DNA of 8,866 bases. It comes from Rickettsiales bacterium (GTDB lineage Bacteria; Pseudomonadota; Alphaproteobacteria; Rickettsiales; UBA998). This document shows positions 1 to 6,320 of this stretch, one piece after another. How positions within the stretch are numbered: the stretch's first letter is position 1; every line of letters starts with the position of its first letter. A program made the translations under genes and the position numbers. The stretch spans positions 1 to 8,866 of the forward strand of contig JAIEPI010000120.1 of the NCBI GenBank assembly GCA_019749855.1, given 5' to 3'. Below the pieces are notes generated by a model. That model was not told where the DNA came from. It did no database searches and saw only the letters and a list, made by a program, of their open reading frames with translations.

Positions 1-1
1 C

Positions 2-1480
2 CTACGATTCGTATTTATGGTGATGATGGTAACATTGTTCGCAGCGCCGGTTTTTGCATCGGCGACTCCACCTGACCCTGCCGCTGCCCCCGCAGGTGGT
101 GGGGCAGCAGGGGCAGATAATAACGAAACCAGCATTGAGTATGCGTCTAACGAGGCTGGCAGCAAAAGCGCCTGCCCCAAATTCAGCTCAGTGATTATGA
201 CGGTCACTTATTGCGTGCAAAAATCAGTGGTTAGCGCCACGGAACTCTACCTCGAGCCCATTAGTGACCTCATGCTACCCATTACCATGGCCACGCTGGT
301 TCTGGTGGTGGCATTTTTTGGCTACCGGCTGTCCGTAGGTGAAACCGAGCTCAACCGCAAAACTTTTACTTTGCTCATCAAAATTGGCGTAGTCTTGCTT
401 TTTGGCTATAATTTTGGCGGGTGGACACGGCCAACATTCAGCTCCATGATTAGCTTGCAGGATGCTGTCGTCACCACCTTGTGGAACACTCCGGACTGTC
501 CGATCAGTGACTTCACCGCCGGAGCACCGAGTGAGGACTATATCTCCGTGGGCGGTGCCAATGTATGGGCCACCATGGACTGTATCGTTGGCAAGCTCTT
601 TGGTTTCGGCGGCAGCTTCATCATTGCCACCAGCATCTTTGGCATGCTTGGTTCGCTCATTGGTTCGGGCACGATGGGAGTTATGGTGTTTTTCTTTGGC
701 CTTTCCACCTTACTGACCATCTTTTTCTTTGCTCTGCGAACCGTTTATATCTTTTTGGTGTCCTATATTCTGGTCGGATTCCTCATCACCATATCGCCGA
801 TGGTGATGCCGATGATATTGTTTCGCACCACGCAGAATCTGTTTGATGCATGGCTGAAAAACCTGATGGGTGCCCTGCTGACGCCTGGCGTTATCTTCAC
901 TTATTTGTGCCTGGCCATTCCCTTGCTGGATTATGCTATCATGAGTGATGATAGCGAGAGTGGCAGTCTGAAGTCGGTTGTGAGCGACAGTGAGATTCAA
1001 AATGCCTATCGCAACCAGCAACAGCGTTGCTCCCTCTCAACCCAAAACACCGATTTTTCTTTTTACCAACAGATGGCTGGCTCAATAAATATCCAAAGCT
1101 GGGTACAGGGGCCGTTCCGCAACGTGCTGGTGCCCTCTAATTCAGCTGCCACCGATGGTTGTCAGTTTATGCGAACCACCTCGATGGATTTTGGGGCGAA
1201 CCATGTCACCAAACTCACCGATATTGGCATGAGTTTAGTGCGTATTTTTCTGATTGGCCAGTTGGTGACAATGATGATGACCTTACTGCCTGAACTGGTG
1301 GCGGGATGGATTGGCGGCGGTCAGGCCTCTGCACGTGCCGCCAGCGCGCAATTGCCTGGGCAACAGCAATTAGGAAGCGCTATGAACAGCATGCGCTCGC
1401 GAATGTCACGAGGTGGTGGCGCGGGCGGTGGTGGCGGTGGGGCTATGGGTGGATTTAGCAGCCTGTTAGGGCGCAGGTAG
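2..1480 (+). CDS. virB6: VirB6/TrbL-family T4SS inner-membrane channel protein, copy 1 (5' end outside window)
   Basis: Polytopic protein of the VirB6/TrbL type, expected to form part of the inner-membrane channel of a type IV secretion system. The first ATG is at 17, but the frame is open to the left edge (Leu-Arg-Phe-Val-Phe precede it) and there is no Shine-Dalgarno before 17. The hydrophobic run ending in Ala-Ser-Ala is therefore the end of a signal peptide that starts outside the window. Numbering from the ATG at 17, a Pro/Ala/Gly-rich periplasmic stretch (17-50) is followed by hydrophobic segments near 85-102, 118-135, 198-215, 218-240, 243-268, 284-305 and 405-425. Residues 275-290 (Phe-Asp-Ala-Trp-Leu then a Pro) match the Phe/Trp...Pro block typical of VirB6. 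Cysteines at 53, 66, 161, 189, 338 and 382 lie outside the membrane. The C-terminus is Gly/Arg/Met-rich. The family is clear; the exact VirB6 subtype is not. Confidence 0.85.
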   Translation, partial: LRFVFMVMMVTLFAAPVFASATPPDPAAAPAGGGAAGADNNETSIEYASNEAGSKSACPKFSSVIMTVTYCVQKSVVSATELYLEPISDLMLPITMATLVLVVAFFGYRLSVGETELNRKTFTLLIKIGVVLLFGYNFGGWTRPTFSSMISLQDAVVTTLWNTPDCPISDFTAGAPSEDYISVGGANVWATMDCIVGKLFGFGGSFIIATSIFGMLGSLIGSGTMGVMVFFFGLSTLLTIFFFALRTVYIFLVSYILVGFLITISPMVMPMILFRTTQNLFDAWLKNLMGALLTPGVIFTYLCLAIPLLDYAIMSDDSESGSLKSVVSDSEIQNAYRNQQQRCSLSTQNTDFSFYQQMAGSINIQSWVQGPFRNVLVPSNSAATDGCQFMRTTSMDFGANHVTKLTDIGMSLVRIFLIGQLVTMMMTLLPELVAGWIGGGQASARAASAQLPGQQQLGSAMNSMRSRMSRGGGAGGGGGGAMGGFSSLLGRR

Positions 1481-1490
1481 GAGAGAAATA

Positions 1491-2867
1491 ATGCAAAATA
1501 GCTTCAAACTGAGACAATTTCTGCACTTGATAATGATGACACTCATTTTGATGGTCACGTATGTATCACCCTCCAATGCCGCACCTGCTCCCGCCTCCCC
1601 TGCTCCCGCCTCGCCTGCTGCTCCCGCCTCCCCTGCTGCTGCCGGTGGAGCGTGCTACACACCCGAATCGGCGACGCAAACCTGTACGTACCATCCGTTC
1701 TTTCAGGTCAATAACCCGTGCTATCTCGGCAACCGAATCACCGGAGTCCTTGAGACGATCATCACACGTGTTGAAAAATCCGTTCAAAACGCGGCGCGCA
1801 GCATCTTTGATGCCATCAGCGAAAACAGCAACTTCCAGATTATTGTCGGCGCGTCGATGACGCTGATGATTATCTTCTTCGCCGTCGCGTTCATGTTCGG
1901 TTTTATTCAGCTGACCTTGGGTCAAGGGGTTATCCGTTTGGTCAAAATCGGCTTTGTGGTGTGGATTATCTCGCCCGGCCTCGGCTGGAGCCTGATGGAG
2001 GATTATTTCATTCGCTTTTTCAATGAGGGAACCAATTACCTCATTAATGCGATGATCCAGATTTCACAAACCGGCTCCGCCGCAGGTGCCGCCACGAATG
2101 TGTCACCTTTTCAGATTTTGGAGGGCACCATCAATCTGGTGTTTTCACCCAGAATGTTTGTCACGGCGGTGGCCAGTTTCACCACACCACCCTATGGTGT
2201 CGCCGTGGGTTTGGCGCTTATTTGGGCCATCATTGAGTTTGTCATGGCGCTGATGCGCGCCCTGCTGATTTATGCCCTCTCCATTATTGTCAAGGCCTTG
2301 CTCTTTGGCTTAGCGCCGATCTTCTTTGTGTTTCTGCTATTTGAAAAAACCAAGCAGCTCTTTAATGGCTGGATTAATCAGCTGATCAATTTTAGCCTCC
2401 AGCCAATCCTCATGTTTGCCTTCCTCGCATTCTTCTCGGTGATGATAAAATCCAGCGCCGAGGCCATTCTGGCGCGCCCTGATACGCATGTGTGTTATGT
2501 GCATTCCGAACAACAAGGCACCACGCCATTTAGCATTGAGGCCTGGCGATTTGTCTGTGCGGATGGCACCTCGGTGCGCCCTTATTCTGGTGAGCGCACC
2601 GCAACCGGCGCAATTGAATGCCCCACTGGACGGGTATCTCCGGTAAGCATCGTCGATATTCTGGTGTTTATGCTTATGGTGCATATCGCCGGTGCAGTCA
2701 TGCGCATTATTCCGGGACTGGCGTCTGAAATGTCGCAGGGCATCACTAGACTTGACCAAGCGATGGAAGGGTTTAATAGTTTCGGTGGCGGGGCTGGTGG
2801 TGGTAGCCGAGGACTGGATAGGATGCAGGAGCGTCTGAATCGTCCGGCGGCAGCTCCGCCTAGCTAA
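1491..2867 (+). CDS. virB6: VirB6/TrbL-family T4SS inner-membrane channel protein, copy 2
   Basis: Second VirB6-like protein, 458 residues, starting 10 bases after the first one stops. AGGAG at 1479-1483 overlaps the upstream TAG and lies 7 bases before this ATG, so translation is probably coupled. The signal peptide covers residues 1 to about 30, with a likely cleavage in Ser-Asn-Ala/Ala-Pro. A Pro-Ala-Ser repeat follows (31-51), then a short periplasmic region with Cys55, 65 and 77. Hydrophobic segments lie near 116-142, 146-162, 237-258, 260-285, 303-320 and 386-408. The block at 284-305 (Phe-Glu-Lys-Thr-Lys, Phe-Asn-Gly-Trp-Ile, Leu-Gln-Pro) is the family's conserved signature. A second soluble loop (about 322-384) carries Cys335, 356 and 377. 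The tail is Gly-rich, then Arg-rich. The gene ends with two successive TAA codons. Tandem, diverged VirB6 copies are known from Rickettsiales-type T4SS loci; whether the copies have separate jobs cannot be seen here. Confidence 0.87.
   Translation: MQNSFKLRQFLHLIMMTLILMVTYVSPSNAAPAPASPAPASPAAPASPAAAGGACYTPESATQTCTYHPFFQVNNPCYLGNRITGVLETIITRVEKSVQNAARSIFDAISENSNFQIIVGASMTLMIIFFAVAFMFGFIQLTLGQGVIRLVKIGFVVWIISPGLGWSLMEDYFIRFFNEGTNYLINAMIQISQTGSAAGAATNVSPFQILEGTINLVFSPRMFVTAVASFTTPPYGVAVGLALIWAIIEFVMALMRALLIYALSIIVKALLFGLAPIFFVFLLFEKTKQLFNGWINQLINFSLQPILMFAFLAFFSVMIKSSAEAILARPDTHVCYVHSEQQGTTPFSIEAWRFVCADGTSVRPYSGERTATGAIECPTGRVSPVSIVDILVFMLMVHIAGAVMRIIPGLASEMSQGITRLDQAMEGFNSFGGGAGGGSRGLDRMQERLNRPAAAPPS
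1581..1643 (+). repeat. In-frame Pro-Ala-Ser repeat in the second VirB6
   Basis: Near-identical units of the form CCTGCTCCCGCCTCS, with shorter variants, encode a run of Ala-Pro-Ala-Pro-Ala-Ser and Ala-Ala-Pro-Ala-Ser units directly after the predicted signal peptide. It probably serves as a flexible, disordered periplasmic linker. Direct repeats of this kind can change in copy number by slippage. Confidence 0.7.
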
Positions 2868-2894
2868 TAATTGATCATTTGGGCCCAATGGCGC

Positions 2895-2899
2895 AGGAG
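2895..2899 (+). promoter_or_regulatory. Ribosome binding site of the small lipoprotein gene
   Basis: AGGAG lies 8 bases upstream of the ATG at 2908. It is one of the main reasons to accept this short frame as a real gene and to prefer the first of its two adjacent ATG codons. Confidence 0.7.
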
Positions 2900-2907
2900 T
2901 TATAACA

Positions 2908-3057
2908 ATGATGAAATCACTATTACTAATGCTTGCCTTAGCGCTGCCCCTGATTGCTTGTTCAGGCGAACGTGAGGACTTGAAAAGCCCGTGTGTGGGT
3001 GCATCTGATAGCCCTTGTGGCCCCAAACGGCTGGTCAACCAGTGGTGGCTTGCTTAA
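2908..3057 (+). CDS. Small T4SS-linked lipoprotein, VirB7-like by position
   Basis: A 49-residue open frame, ATG 2908 to TAA 3055-3057, with AGGAG at 2895-2899 placed 8 bases upstream. It starts Met-Met-Lys, then has a Leu-rich hydrophobic core and a classical lipobox Leu-Ile-Ala-Cys ending at Cys18, so signal peptidase II cleavage and lipidation are expected. The mature part is only 32 residues and holds two Ser-Pro-Cys motifs (Cys29, Cys37), followed by Gly-Pro-Lys-Arg and an aromatic end Asn-Gln-Trp-Trp-Leu-Ala. It lies 40 bases after the second virB6 on the same strand and is the last gene before a convergent pair, so it is probably the end of the T4SS operon. VirB7 proteins are short outer-membrane lipoproteins that stabilise VirB9. 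Size, lipobox, cysteines and position support that role, but sequence identity to VirB7 is not established. Entry-exclusion lipoproteins are an alternative. Confidence 0.8.
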   Translation: MMKSLLLMLALALPLIACSGEREDLKSPCVGASDSPCGPKRLVNQWWLA

Positions 3058-3072
3058 CACTATTCTGCCCTT

Positions 3073-3106
3073 GCCCTGTAGGGCTTCCTGATGCAGCCTC
3101 GTGGCT
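3073..3106. terminator. Possible weak terminator between convergent operons
   Basis: The 47-base gap between the lipoprotein stop and the stop of the 673-residue gene holds two small inverted repeats: GCCC-TGTA-GGGC at 3073-3084 and AGCC-TCGT-GGCT at 3095-3106, the second reaching into the neighbouring stop codon. Convergent transcription makes a terminator likely here. The stems are only 4-5 bp and no run of T follows on either strand, so this is not a convincing intrinsic terminator. Confidence 0.25.
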
Positions 3107-5126
3107 AACGCCCAGTCAATCCGTTGTTAGGACGCGTGGTGGGAGGTAAATCCGCTTGATTTGCTTCTGGCTGTTGTTTGGCAGCCGCTAGCGAACGCAC
3201 CGTACCCGCCGCTGTGCGCGGCCCAACTGCTGGCCCTGAGAGTCCTGTTTGGGCGAGCGAGCCACGCATCGAAGCCAAATCACCGGCGTTCAATCCAGCA
3301 TTTAAAAGCGCACCAAACGCTGGTGCAGCAGGGCTTGGTGCCAACGCCATCTGTGGCGATGCCCCCCGTGCGGCGGCTTCACGCACCGCATTGCCAGCGC
3401 CAGCGGTTCGCGAACGGGTAGTACGAGGCCGCGGCGGCGGTGTCGCCGTCATCAACGCGGATGCGCTTGGTGCAGTGCCTGTTGTACCTGACATAAACGA
3501 TGAATTCTCTTGTAGCGAACGACGATTCGCCGCCAATGCGGTGATCTCGTTCGCGGCTTGCACTTGTTGCATCCGCTGTTGTATCGGCGGAATGGTCGAG
3601 CCAGATGGGGCCATGGACGCTTGCTGTACTGTGCGGCCCTGTCCAGATGATAATACTTCGCTCGCGCCTTGATTCATTGCCGGCGCCGCCAACCCTAACT
3701 GGCGAGTTTCCGTGGTTGTCTGTGATTGTTCATGCAACCGTTGCAGAATTTTCTCCAGACCAATATGAACGGAGCCAAGCAGTTGGCCCACCGTCACATC
3801 GCCTGTTTTACGCCAGCCAGCCGGCATGGATTCAATCTGTTTAGCAATCGCCATGGCATTCTCAGAGCTGCCTGATTCCTCTGCATATTTAAGCGCTTGC
3901 AGTTTTGCCTGTACCGAGAGTTTACCCAATGCCTCAAAGGCGGTTTGTATCTCTTTGTCATAGAAGATCGCATCGTCATGCTGCGTGGCCCGCGCCGCTT
4001 GCGTATAGAATAACTCACTGAGTTTTTGTGTTTCGCTGAGCAATTTATAGACTTCTGATGTATCGACACGATCAATCAACTCTTCCAGCGGAACATCCGA
4101 GAATTTAAGCTTCAGCTTTTCCAAAATCTCGCGCGCCAGTTCAATCGCACGATCCTTCACTGCTTGACTCAAATGATCCACAGCGGAAAAAGGCACGACC
4201 GCCCCAGCCAGCCCCGCGCCGATATCATCAAAACTATGGCTGACCACATTCCAGCGCTCACGATCAGGCAGTACACCCTGAGCATCTGGCCGACCTCCAT
4301 TCGTGGAATCCACATCACCACCAGTGCTCACTGTATCCAGTGGTGCATTAAGATTGCGTGGATCAAACGGTGTTTCATGCAGTGGTGGCAAACGCCAATG
4401 CATATTGGACCGATTACGCACAAAATTCAGTGGCACCAACACAGGACTCAGCAGGTTACGCACCGTTTGTCCATGTCGCAATTTTTCGTAAATCGCTGCC
4501 GCGCCATCGCCCTTCTCACCGGCACGAGAAAGTGAAACGGATGGGCCAAGATTGGGGACCCAACTCTGACCGCGATGCAACATCTGGCCAATATGCATGG
4601 CGATCTGGTTTAAAGAATGTGCGGCCTCGCGGTCTTTCGTATCGTTCTCGACATCACCGTCAGGAAAGAAATGATTGAGCAGAAAATTCCGCATCACCGC
4701 CAGATTCATCCGCAAATCTGCATACTGCTCATAGCGGCGATCCGAGGCATCAAAGGCTTTAGGCAAGTTGGCGAAATGCGCCAGAATCTGATCAAACTCG
4801 TAGCGTTTCGTGTTGAAATCCAAACCCGCACCAATGACGGCCAACTCGTGGCGAATCCAGGTGTTTTCGCGTGGTCTGACAAATTTCCCTACACCCGCTG
4901 GTGAGAATACCTGCTGCAACGCAGCAATACCCGACACATAGGAATTACTGACATCACTGTAATTGCCGCTATCCGCTGAGGCAGGAAAGCGCTCAGGAAG
5001 CAGTAGCTCAAGGATTGTTTCGCGGTCACGCGCATAGGGCACTGACAGGCCCGAGAGGCCACCGAGCATCTCTTCGCGCCGTGCGGCGCGATCATCGATG
5101 GGCGGGCGTGAAGAGCTATCGGGCAT
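3105..5126 (-). CDS. Orphan 673-residue cysteine-free protein with disordered C-terminus
   Basis: I do not recognise this protein. The N-terminal part (about 1-260) looks folded and mixed alpha/beta or helical. A Gly/Asp/Asn-rich spacer lies near 262-285, and a charged helical region occupies about 315-470, with Leu/Glu/Lys-rich stretches at 320-345 and 395-435. From about 475 to the end it is low in complexity: Ala, Pro, Ser, Thr and Gln with scattered Arg. There is no signal peptide, no membrane segment and not one cysteine in 673 residues. The last 37 residues carry Arg637, Arg644, Lys650, Arg665 and the terminal Arg673 against two acids. The start has no clear Shine-Dalgarno; it lies 27 bases after the stop of the upstream 95-residue gene, so coupling is possible. 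Met20 is an alternative start. Convergent with the T4SS genes, it could be a secreted substrate or a scaffold, but this is inference from composition and position. Confidence 0.8.
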   Translation of the reverse strand: MPDSSSRPPIDDRAARREEMLGGLSGLSVPYARDRETILELLLPERFPASADSGNYSDVSNSYVSGIAALQQVFSPAGVGKFVRPRENTWIRHELAVIGAGLDFNTKRYEFDQILAHFANLPKAFDASDRRYEQYADLRMNLAVMRNFLLNHFFPDGDVENDTKDREAAHSLNQIAMHIGQMLHRGQSWVPNLGPSVSLSRAGEKGDGAAAIYEKLRHGQTVRNLLSPVLVPLNFVRNRSNMHWRLPPLHETPFDPRNLNAPLDTVSTGGDVDSTNGGRPDAQGVLPDRERWNVVSHSFDDIGAGLAGAVVPFSAVDHLSQAVKDRAIELAREILEKLKLKFSDVPLEELIDRVDTSEVYKLLSETQKLSELFYTQAARATQHDDAIFYDKEIQTAFEALGKLSVQAKLQALKYAEESGSSENAMAIAKQIESMPAGWRKTGDVTVGQLLGSVHIGLEKILQRLHEQSQTTTETRQLGLAAPAMNQGASEVLSSGQGRTVQQASMAPSGSTIPPIQQRMQQVQAANEITALAANRRSLQENSSFMSGTTGTAPSASALMTATPPPRPRTTRSRTAGAGNAVREAAARGASPQMALAPSPAAPAFGALLNAGLNAGDLASMRGSLAQTGLSGPAVGPRTAAGTVRSLAAAKQQPEANQADLPPTTRPNNGLTGR

Positions 5127-5153
5127 TTAGATATATCACGTTCAGGTTAACAT

Positions 5154-5441
5154 TTATGACGCAGGCGCAGCCGCCGCCGCTGAGCCATCTGCATTGGTGG
5201 TTGCCGCGTTACCGAGCGCATAGACACACAGATCCTCAAAGGAGACGTTATTTTCCTGCGCAATTTTGAATAGTTTTTCAAAACTATCCATCACATCCTG
5301 TGGGATGGTACCGCCGCGCTCACTGGAAAGCCACGAAGACTGATTTTGTAGTGGGTGTTTTTTGGGATGCGGCTCGCCTATATAGACATGAAAAGGGTGT
5401 TTTTGCCCACCAAAATCGCAAGGTACGGTAAAGCGCTTCAT
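5154..5441 (-). CDS. Small DUF2610-like protein
   Basis: A 95-residue soluble protein beginning Met-Lys-Arg-Phe-Thr-Val-Pro-Cys-Asp-Phe-Gly-Gly. From memory of the family, this opening together with the later Tyr-Ile-Gly-Glu-Pro, Trp-Leu-Ser-Ser-Glu-Arg-Gly-Gly-Thr-Ile-Pro, Val-Met-Asp-Ser-Phe and Asn-Asn-Val-Ser-Phe-Glu-Asp-Leu-Cys blocks resembles DUF2610, a proteobacterial family of unknown function also found in Rickettsiales. The last 15-20 residues are an Ala-rich, probably disordered tail. Two ATG codons compete. The one ending at 5447 directly abuts AAGGA (5448-5452), leaving no spacer, whereas the one at 5439-5441 is 6 bases from it and gives the family-like Met-Lys-Arg-Phe start, so the latter was chosen. 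The gene follows cheR by about 60 bases and precedes the 673-residue gene by 27. No function is proposed. Confidence 0.78.
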   Translation of the reverse strand: MKRFTVPCDFGGQKHPFHVYIGEPHPKKHPLQNQSSWLSSERGGTIPQDVMDSFEKLFKIAQENNVSFEDLCVYALGNAATTNADGSAAAAAPAS

Positions 5442-5447
5442 AGCCAT

Positions 5448-5452
5448 TCCTT
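5448..5452 (-). promoter_or_regulatory. Ribosome binding site that decides the start of the DUF2610-like gene
   Basis: AAGGA on the - strand touches the upstream ATG (5445-5447) but sits 6 bases from the next in-frame ATG (5439-5441). The second ATG is therefore the more probable initiation codon. Confidence 0.6.
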
Positions 5453-5464
5453 TTTATAATAATC

Positions 5465-5498
5465 ATTATATGCCATATATATTACCGCATTATGACAA
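5465..5498 (-). promoter_or_regulatory. Possible promoter for the DUF2610-like gene and the 673-residue gene
   Basis: In the AT-rich gap after cheR the - strand carries a perfect TATAAT (5465-5470). The closest -35-like hexamer, TTGTCA (5493-5498), is 22 bases upstream, which is too far for a standard sigma-70 promoter. No better -35 is seen at 16-18 bases. Transcription from here would give a very short leader ending in the AAGGA site. Read-through from the chemotaxis genes is an equally good explanation for expression of the two downstream genes. Confidence 0.25.
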
Positions 5499-5504
5499 TG
5501 AGGG

Positions 5505-6320
5505 CTATGGCTTCAACTCATAAACACCGCGCAAATCAGGCACAGGGCGTAATTTATCGCATAATGATAATACCGTTTCAGCGGCGCCAAGAAATAAATA
5601 CCCATGCGGTTCAAGCGCATCAGCCAAACGCGCAAGCACGGTCTTTTTGGTTTCCTCATCAAAATAGATCAAGACGTTACGGCAGAATATCGCATCAAAT
5701 TTGCCGAGCACCTGATAGGAATGAAGTAAGTTATGCTGCTTGAAAAGCACCGCGTTTTTTATCACATCCTTGATTTTCCACTGATTACTTTCAATTTGCG
5801 TAAAGTATTTAAGAAGCAGCGTGATAGGCATACCTCGCTGCACCTCAAACTGCGTATAAAGCCCCTCTTTTGCCTTGTTGAGTACCTGTGTATCAAGATC
5901 TGTTGCCAGAATTTCAGGCGTCAGAGCCCCCAGAAGCGTGCGTTGCTCAAGTAACGTCATGGCGATCGAATACGGTTCCTGACCATTCGAACAGGCCGCG
6001 CTCCAGATACGCAATTTACCAGATGTTTTCTTATCCTTCATGCGAGGGAGCAACGTCTCTCTTAATTGATCAAAAGGCTTGGTATCACGAAAGAACATCG
6101 ACTCATTCGTTGTCATCGCCTCGGTCACTTCACGCATCAAATTCTCATCGGTGCTTGAGCGACGCACCAGCGAAATAAATTCTTCCAGCGTTTGACATTT
6201 TCTTTGACGAACAATGGGTTGAAGACGGGTCTCCAACAGATACTCCTTATCAGAAGTAATGGATAGGCCTGAGCGTTGCTTGAGTAGTTGCGCGAGAAAC
6301 TGGAAATCAGCGGGCTGCAT
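5505..6320 (-). CDS. cheR: CheR chemoreceptor glutamate methyltransferase
   Basis: Transfers methyl groups from S-adenosylmethionine to glutamates of chemoreceptors, resetting the signalling baseline in adaptation. A 271-residue protein, about the usual CheR length: a helical N-terminal domain (about 1-75) and a Rossmann-type methyltransferase domain. Visible signatures are Thr-Thr-Asn-Glu-Ser-Met-Phe-Phe-Arg-Asp at 70-79, the SAM-binding block Ser-Ala-Ala-Cys-Ser-Asn-Gly-Gln-Glu-Pro-Tyr at 107-117, Ala-Thr-Asp-Leu-Asp at 139-143 and Phe-Cys-Arg-Asn-Val-Leu-Ile-Tyr-Phe at 212-220. The frame is open 28 codons further upstream, but ATG 6318-6320 is chosen because GGAGG (6326-6330) lies 5 bases before it and the conserved domain begins there. 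It overlaps the end of cheB by 14 bases, so the two are translationally linked. It is the last chemotaxis gene of the run visible here. Confidence 0.95.
   Translation of the reverse strand: MQPADFQFLAQLLKQRSGLSITSDKEYLLETRLQPIVRQRKCQTLEEFISLVRRSSTDENLMREVTEAMTTNESMFFRDTKPFDQLRETLLPRMKDKKTSGKLRIWSAACSNGQEPYSIAMTLLEQRTLLGALTPEILATDLDTQVLNKAKEGLYTQFEVQRGMPITLLLKYFTQIESNQWKIKDVIKNAVLFKQHNLLHSYQVLGKFDAIFCRNVLIYFDEETKKTVLARLADALEPHGYLFLGAAETVLSLCDKLRPVPDLRGVYELKP

Noticed and set aside
2879..2888. TTGGGCCCAA palindrome before the lipoprotein gene
   Set aside because: A 10-bp palindrome with no loop and no T-run; too short to call an operator or terminator.
2337..3038. 233-residue open frame on the - strand opposite the end of the second virB6 and the lipoprotein gene
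   Set aside because: Composition is His/Arg/Ser-rich shadow-like sequence with no recognisable domain, and it overlaps two well-supported + strand genes.
3178..3672. 164-residue open frame on the + strand opposite the C-terminal part of the 673-residue gene
   Set aside because: Long antisense frames are expected opposite Ala/Pro/Arg-rich coding sequence; no ribosome binding site or domain seen.
4164..4535. 123-residue + strand frame inside the 673-residue gene
   Set aside because: Antisense shadow with no start signal; the - strand frame is continuous through it.
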